A DNA stretch of 7,478 nucleotides, taken from assembly GCA_009786275.1 (NCBI GenBank), contig WQTL01000412.1:1-7478 (forward strand), read 5' to 3'. Below, piece by piece: positions 5,813 to 7,478 of the stretch. How positions within the stretch are numbered: the stretch's first letter is position 1; every line of letters begins with the position of its first letter. Both the position numbers and the translations under genes were made by a program. Below the pieces are notes generated by a model. The model made no database searches. It worked only from the letters and a program-made list of their open reading frames with translations, and had not been told where the DNA came from. Source of the DNA: Bacillota bacterium (GTDB lineage Bacteria; Bacillota; Clostridia; Oscillospirales; Acutalibacteraceae).

Positions 5813-6544
5813 TTGCTGAGAAGAAAAGCATCGCTGTTTTTGCGCGCATTGTGCGTTGTGTTGGTCATAGTTTGCACGGTAGGTATTACTGCGCCATCAA
5901 CTTTAGCCATGATACCGCAACAGCTTCCCACAGAATATGACAGGGCAGCAGGGTTGATCCGCGGCACCGGAGAGAAAGGAATCTTTGGAACAGGCTTCGA
6001 AATTTTTACTGATGATTGTCTTGTCCGAACTACAAGCGATACGTGGGCTAAATACTTCGGCTATAATATTATTTATGATCACGTCTCGCCTTGCGTGTTG
6101 ATATTTGTTGATACGTTGCGCTTCCCCTTCACCTATGACGGCAGGGACTGGATGATCCAGATATGGAAGGGCAGCTATGTCGTCTTTTTTAACGGCGCGG
6201 AAATCGGACTATATGAAAAGCCAAGCGGCCGCCCTGCTTTTTGGGATGCCAGCGAAACCATGCTCGAAATGTCTATGCGGTTGTATCAGGGGGAGAACCT
6301 GTTTTTCGATTATCCCCCCTATACCACCTGGTGGGCCTGCGGTTTTCGCTCGGGAAACTTGTGCCGCACGCCGATAGTATCCGCAAGCCAACTGCGACTG
6401 ACCGGCACCATACGTTTCGAAGACCAAATCATGCTCGACGCCTTTTTTTCTTCCTTCGAGGCAAACAGGCCCGCAAACATGACAGGCCAAACAGACGGAC
6501 TGTTGTTTGAATTCGACTGGCTGCCGGGTGATGGAATATGCTGA
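5813..6544 (+). CDS. Secreted DUF4474-domain protein
   Basis: This 243-residue protein has a signal peptide (basic MLRRK, hydrophobic core about 8-24, likely cleavage near the Ala at 32) and a single domain that I recognise as DUF4474. The pattern is KYFGYNIIYDHVSP (80-93), FPFTYDGRDWMIQIWKGSY (104-122), an EIGLYE segment (130-135), DASETMLEMSMRLY (145-158), WWACGFRSG (173-181) and a final strand region to 243. The domain's function is not established. Conserved aromatic and Gly residues suggest a beta-rich extracellular fold. Four Cys (69, 94, 176, 184) lie in the exported part, plus the C-terminal Cys 243, so disulfides are possible. The TTG start is fixed by AAGGAG. It follows the small peptide and its terminator and precedes the second repeat. 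A processing, immunity or binding role for the peptide is inference only. Confidence 0.8.
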   Translation: MLRRKASLFLRALCVVLVIVCTVGITAPSTLAMIPQQLPTEYDRAAGLIRGTGEKGIFGTGFEIFTDDCLVRTTSDTWAKYFGYNIIYDHVSPCVLIFVDTLRFPFTYDGRDWMIQIWKGSYVVFFNGAEIGLYEKPSGRPAFWDASETMLEMSMRLYQGENLFFDYPPYTTWWACGFRSGNLCRTPIVSASQLRLTGTIRFEDQIMLDAFFSSFEANRPANMTGQTDGLLFEFDWLPGDGIC

Positions 6545-6549
6545 AAAAA

Positions 6550-6631
6550 TTCAGTCAAAATTAAGGTGGTGTTCAATCAGCCATAACATTCCATCTATAT
6601 ACTCAAGACGCGCACTTGGACAACTGGCAAA
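6550..6631 (+). repeat. Direct repeat, copy 2: duplicated non-coding promoter module
   Basis: Second copy of the module at 5501-5581, starting 5 bases after the DUF4474 stop. The core 6579-6631 is almost identical to copy 1 (one A/G change in the centre of the inverted repeat, one extra A before CTGG). Unlike copy 1 it is not followed by a clean ribosome-binding site and start codon but by degraded peptide genes. Confidence 0.85.
6584..6618 (+). promoter_or_regulatory. Second copy of the promoter/operator core
   Basis: TAACATT (6584-6590), N7, TATACT (6598-6603), CAAG (6604-6607), N7, CTTG (6615-6618). Spacing is identical to copy 1. Transcription from here would cover the peptide remnants and end at the 6858 hairpin, so it may produce a short RNA without a well-translated gene. 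Confidence 0.45.
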
Positions 6632-6750
6632 GCCTGAACAGCGTATCGACCGATGTCTCGAATATTATCATCGGCTATATGTCAACCTTCATCCAGGGCA
6701 TTATTGCCTTCGCTGAGACGATGCAGAACGTATTCGCGCTCTTTGGATAA
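6616..6750 (+). pseudogene. Acidic hydrophobic micropeptide remnant
   Basis: An open frame of 44 codons runs from a TTG at 6616 to TAA at 6748-6750. The product would be hydrophobic, with acidic residues only (two Asp, one Glu), no Lys, Arg or His, and would end in FALFG, echoing the LFGL end of the 38-residue peptide. There is no ribosome-binding site before the TTG, nor before the internal ATG at 6679. I read it as a peptide paralogue whose 5' end was lost where it joins the repeat. The composition and the ending are seen; homology to the intact peptide is inference because the similarity is short. It could alternatively be a real gene with a non-canonical start. Confidence 0.4.
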
Positions 6751-6784
6751 GCGCTCTACTGGTACGCAATGAAAGACACTGACC

Positions 6785-6901
6785 GTGTATGCTATTCTGG
6801 AGTTCTTCACCTTGACGTGGAATTATATCGTAACCGGGATACGCATCCCCCACGGAGAGGCCCCCGTTTTGGAAAGGTTTGGCGGGGGCCTTTTACATTG
6901 A
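6785..6901 (+). pseudogene. Truncated, diverged copy of the 38-residue peptide gene
   Basis: From GTG at 6785 the frame reads YAILEFFT, then a W, then IV, matching residues 2-16 of the peptide at 5607 (10 of 15 identical). At DNA level 6788-6831 matches 5610-5653 at 33 of 44 positions with no gap. After codon 16 similarity stops and the frame runs on through the terminator hairpin to TGA at 6899-6901, giving an unrelated tail. The ribosome-binding site is degraded (AAAGACAC in place of AAAGGAG) and the start is GTG, not ATG. A deletion joining codon 16 to the terminator region explains this. It is probably non-functional. Confidence 0.65.
6858..6894 (+). terminator. Intrinsic terminator, homologous to the one at 5743
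   Basis: AGGCCCCCG (6858-6866) pairs with CGGGGGCCT (6883-6891) in a perfect 9-base stem with a 16-base loop, then TTTT. The 3' arm with its flanks, GGCGGGGGCCTTTT, is identical to the 5743 terminator, supporting duplication of the whole cassette. It insulates the next gene from upstream transcription. Confidence 0.85.
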
Positions 6902-6927
6902 CAGAGGCTGTGAAAACAAAGTATAAT
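6898..6927 (+). promoter_or_regulatory. Sigma-A type promoter of the AMP-binding enzyme gene
   Basis: Perfect consensus TTGACA (6898-6903) and TATAAT (6922-6927) with an 18-base spacer, 29 bases before the ATG. It starts immediately after the preceding terminator's T run. Expected to be strong and constitutive unless repressed. Confidence 0.88.
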
Positions 6928-6956
6928 ACAACTCATTTGCATCAAGGAGGCGCACC

Positions 6957-7478
6957 ATGAAAAACAAGCCATATCCTTTTTACCGGTGGGAACAGGTGGA
7001 GAGTATTCGAGGTTTGCTTGCTCTGGCGGCAAAACAATACGGGGACAAGGATGCCTATGTATTCAAAAAGGAGAAAGAACTGTGCCGCAAGAGCTTCGCC
7101 GAATTCCAGCGGGAAGCCCATGCCCTTGCCGCATACTTTTTGAGCGAGGGCTTCCATCGCCAGCGGATCGCGATTCTGGGTGAGAATTCCTATGAATGGA
7201 TTCTCGCGTGGTTCGGCATTGTGCTTTCCGGCAATATTGCCGTGCCGATTGACAGGCTGCTGCAACCTGAGCAGATTTCATTTATCCTGGGTGATACACA
7301 GGCGTCGGCCATTGTCTATTCGGCGCAATACGCGGAGATGGCGCCCGCTTCCATCCAGCGGCTGTCCATGGAGGAACTTGATTCCCATATGGTATGGGAC
7401 GTGCCCGTGCCTGACGACACAGACAAGGACGAAATCTGCCTGATCATCTACACCTCCGGCACCACGGGCATTGCCAAG
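6957..7478 (+). CDS. AMP-binding (adenylate-forming) enzyme, 5' part only
   Basis: This open frame of 174 codons starts with ATG (AAGGAGG at 6944-6950, 6 bases upstream) and continues beyond the window. Residues 76-92 (a GEN.YEW..AW.GIVLSGN-like stretch) and the nearby AVPID match the N-terminal part of acyl-CoA synthetase-type enzymes. Near the end lies the P-loop-like core motif YTSGTTGIAK (165-174), with Ala in place of the more common Pro before Lys, a variant that also occurs in active members. Such enzymes activate a carboxylate with ATP to an acyl-adenylate, then usually transfer it to CoA or a carrier protein. Substrate specificity lies in the missing part, so fatty acyl-CoA ligase is a likely but unproven reading. 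It is transcribed independently from its own promoter and shows no operon link to the genes upstream. Confidence 0.9.
   Translation, partial: MKNKPYPFYRWEQVESIRGLLALAAKQYGDKDAYVFKKEKELCRKSFAEFQREAHALAAYFLSEGFHRQRIAILGENSYEWILAWFGIVLSGNIAVPIDRLLQPEQISFILGDTQASAIVYSAQYAEMAPASIQRLSMEELDSHMVWDVPVPDDTDKDEICLIIYTSGTTGIAK

Noticed and set aside
5501..6631. The two repeats as ends of a composite mobile element or as a CRISPR-like array
   Set aside because: There are only two copies about 1 kb apart in direct orientation, they contain promoter motifs, and the interval carries a secreted-protein gene rather than transposition genes; no regular spacers.
6507..6716. Open frame crossing the DUF4474 end and repeat copy 2
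   Set aside because: It overlaps the end of a real gene and reads the repeat in a different frame from the acidic peptide; no ribosome-binding site.
6623..6762. ACTGG pairs as target-site duplications of a mobile element
   Set aside because: Only five bases, no terminal inverted repeats and no transposase; chance or deletion is equally likely.
6769..6960. ATG-started frame of 63 codons before the AMP-binding gene
   Set aside because: It runs through a terminator and a sigma-A promoter, and is out of frame with the preserved AILEFFT coding similarity.

Overview
The window looks like a chromosomal segment of a Clostridia-type Firmicute. Shine-Dalgarno sequences are strong and Gram-positive (AGGAGG, GGAGGT, AAAGGAG). 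There are sigma-A type promoters, hairpin-plus-T-run terminators, and a gene set (VTC / DUF4956 / CotH, DUF4474) that I know mainly from Clostridia. Base composition is moderately GC-rich by eye, which suggests an Oscillospiraceae/Christensenellales-like lineage; that taxonomic guess is inference. All supported genes are on the + strand.

Region 1 (1-5497) is one apparent operon. It encodes a VTC-domain polyphosphate polymerase-like protein, a four-helix DUF4956 membrane protein, a doubly membrane-anchored CotH-family kinase with Gly/Met-rich low-complexity segments, an OmpR/PhoB-type response regulator and its HAMP sensor histidine kinase. Gaps are 0-42 bases and a hairpin follows the kinase. 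The proposed working unit makes or handles polyphosphate at the membrane, couples it to an extracytoplasmic CotH kinase, and senses envelope state through the two-component pair. The gene grouping is seen; the coupling is inference.

Region 2 (5498-6900) is the most unusual part. An approximately 81-base non-coding repeat carries a promoter core (TAACATT-N7-TATACT followed by CAAG-N7-CTTG) and occurs twice. Copy 1 drives an overlooked 38-residue, strongly acidic, Trp-rich amphipathic peptide (5607-5723) followed by a strong terminator and then a secreted DUF4474 protein (TTG start at 5813). Copy 2 is followed by two degraded relatives of the peptide and a second copy of the same terminator. 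The TAACATT-N7-TATACT element also sits directly upstream of the VTC gene at the window edge, suggesting co-regulation of the two regions.

Region 3 (6898-7478) starts with a near-consensus sigma-A promoter and contains the 5' part of an AMP-binding (adenylate-forming) enzyme that runs off the window.

No rRNA, tRNA, CRISPR array or recognisable transposase was seen.
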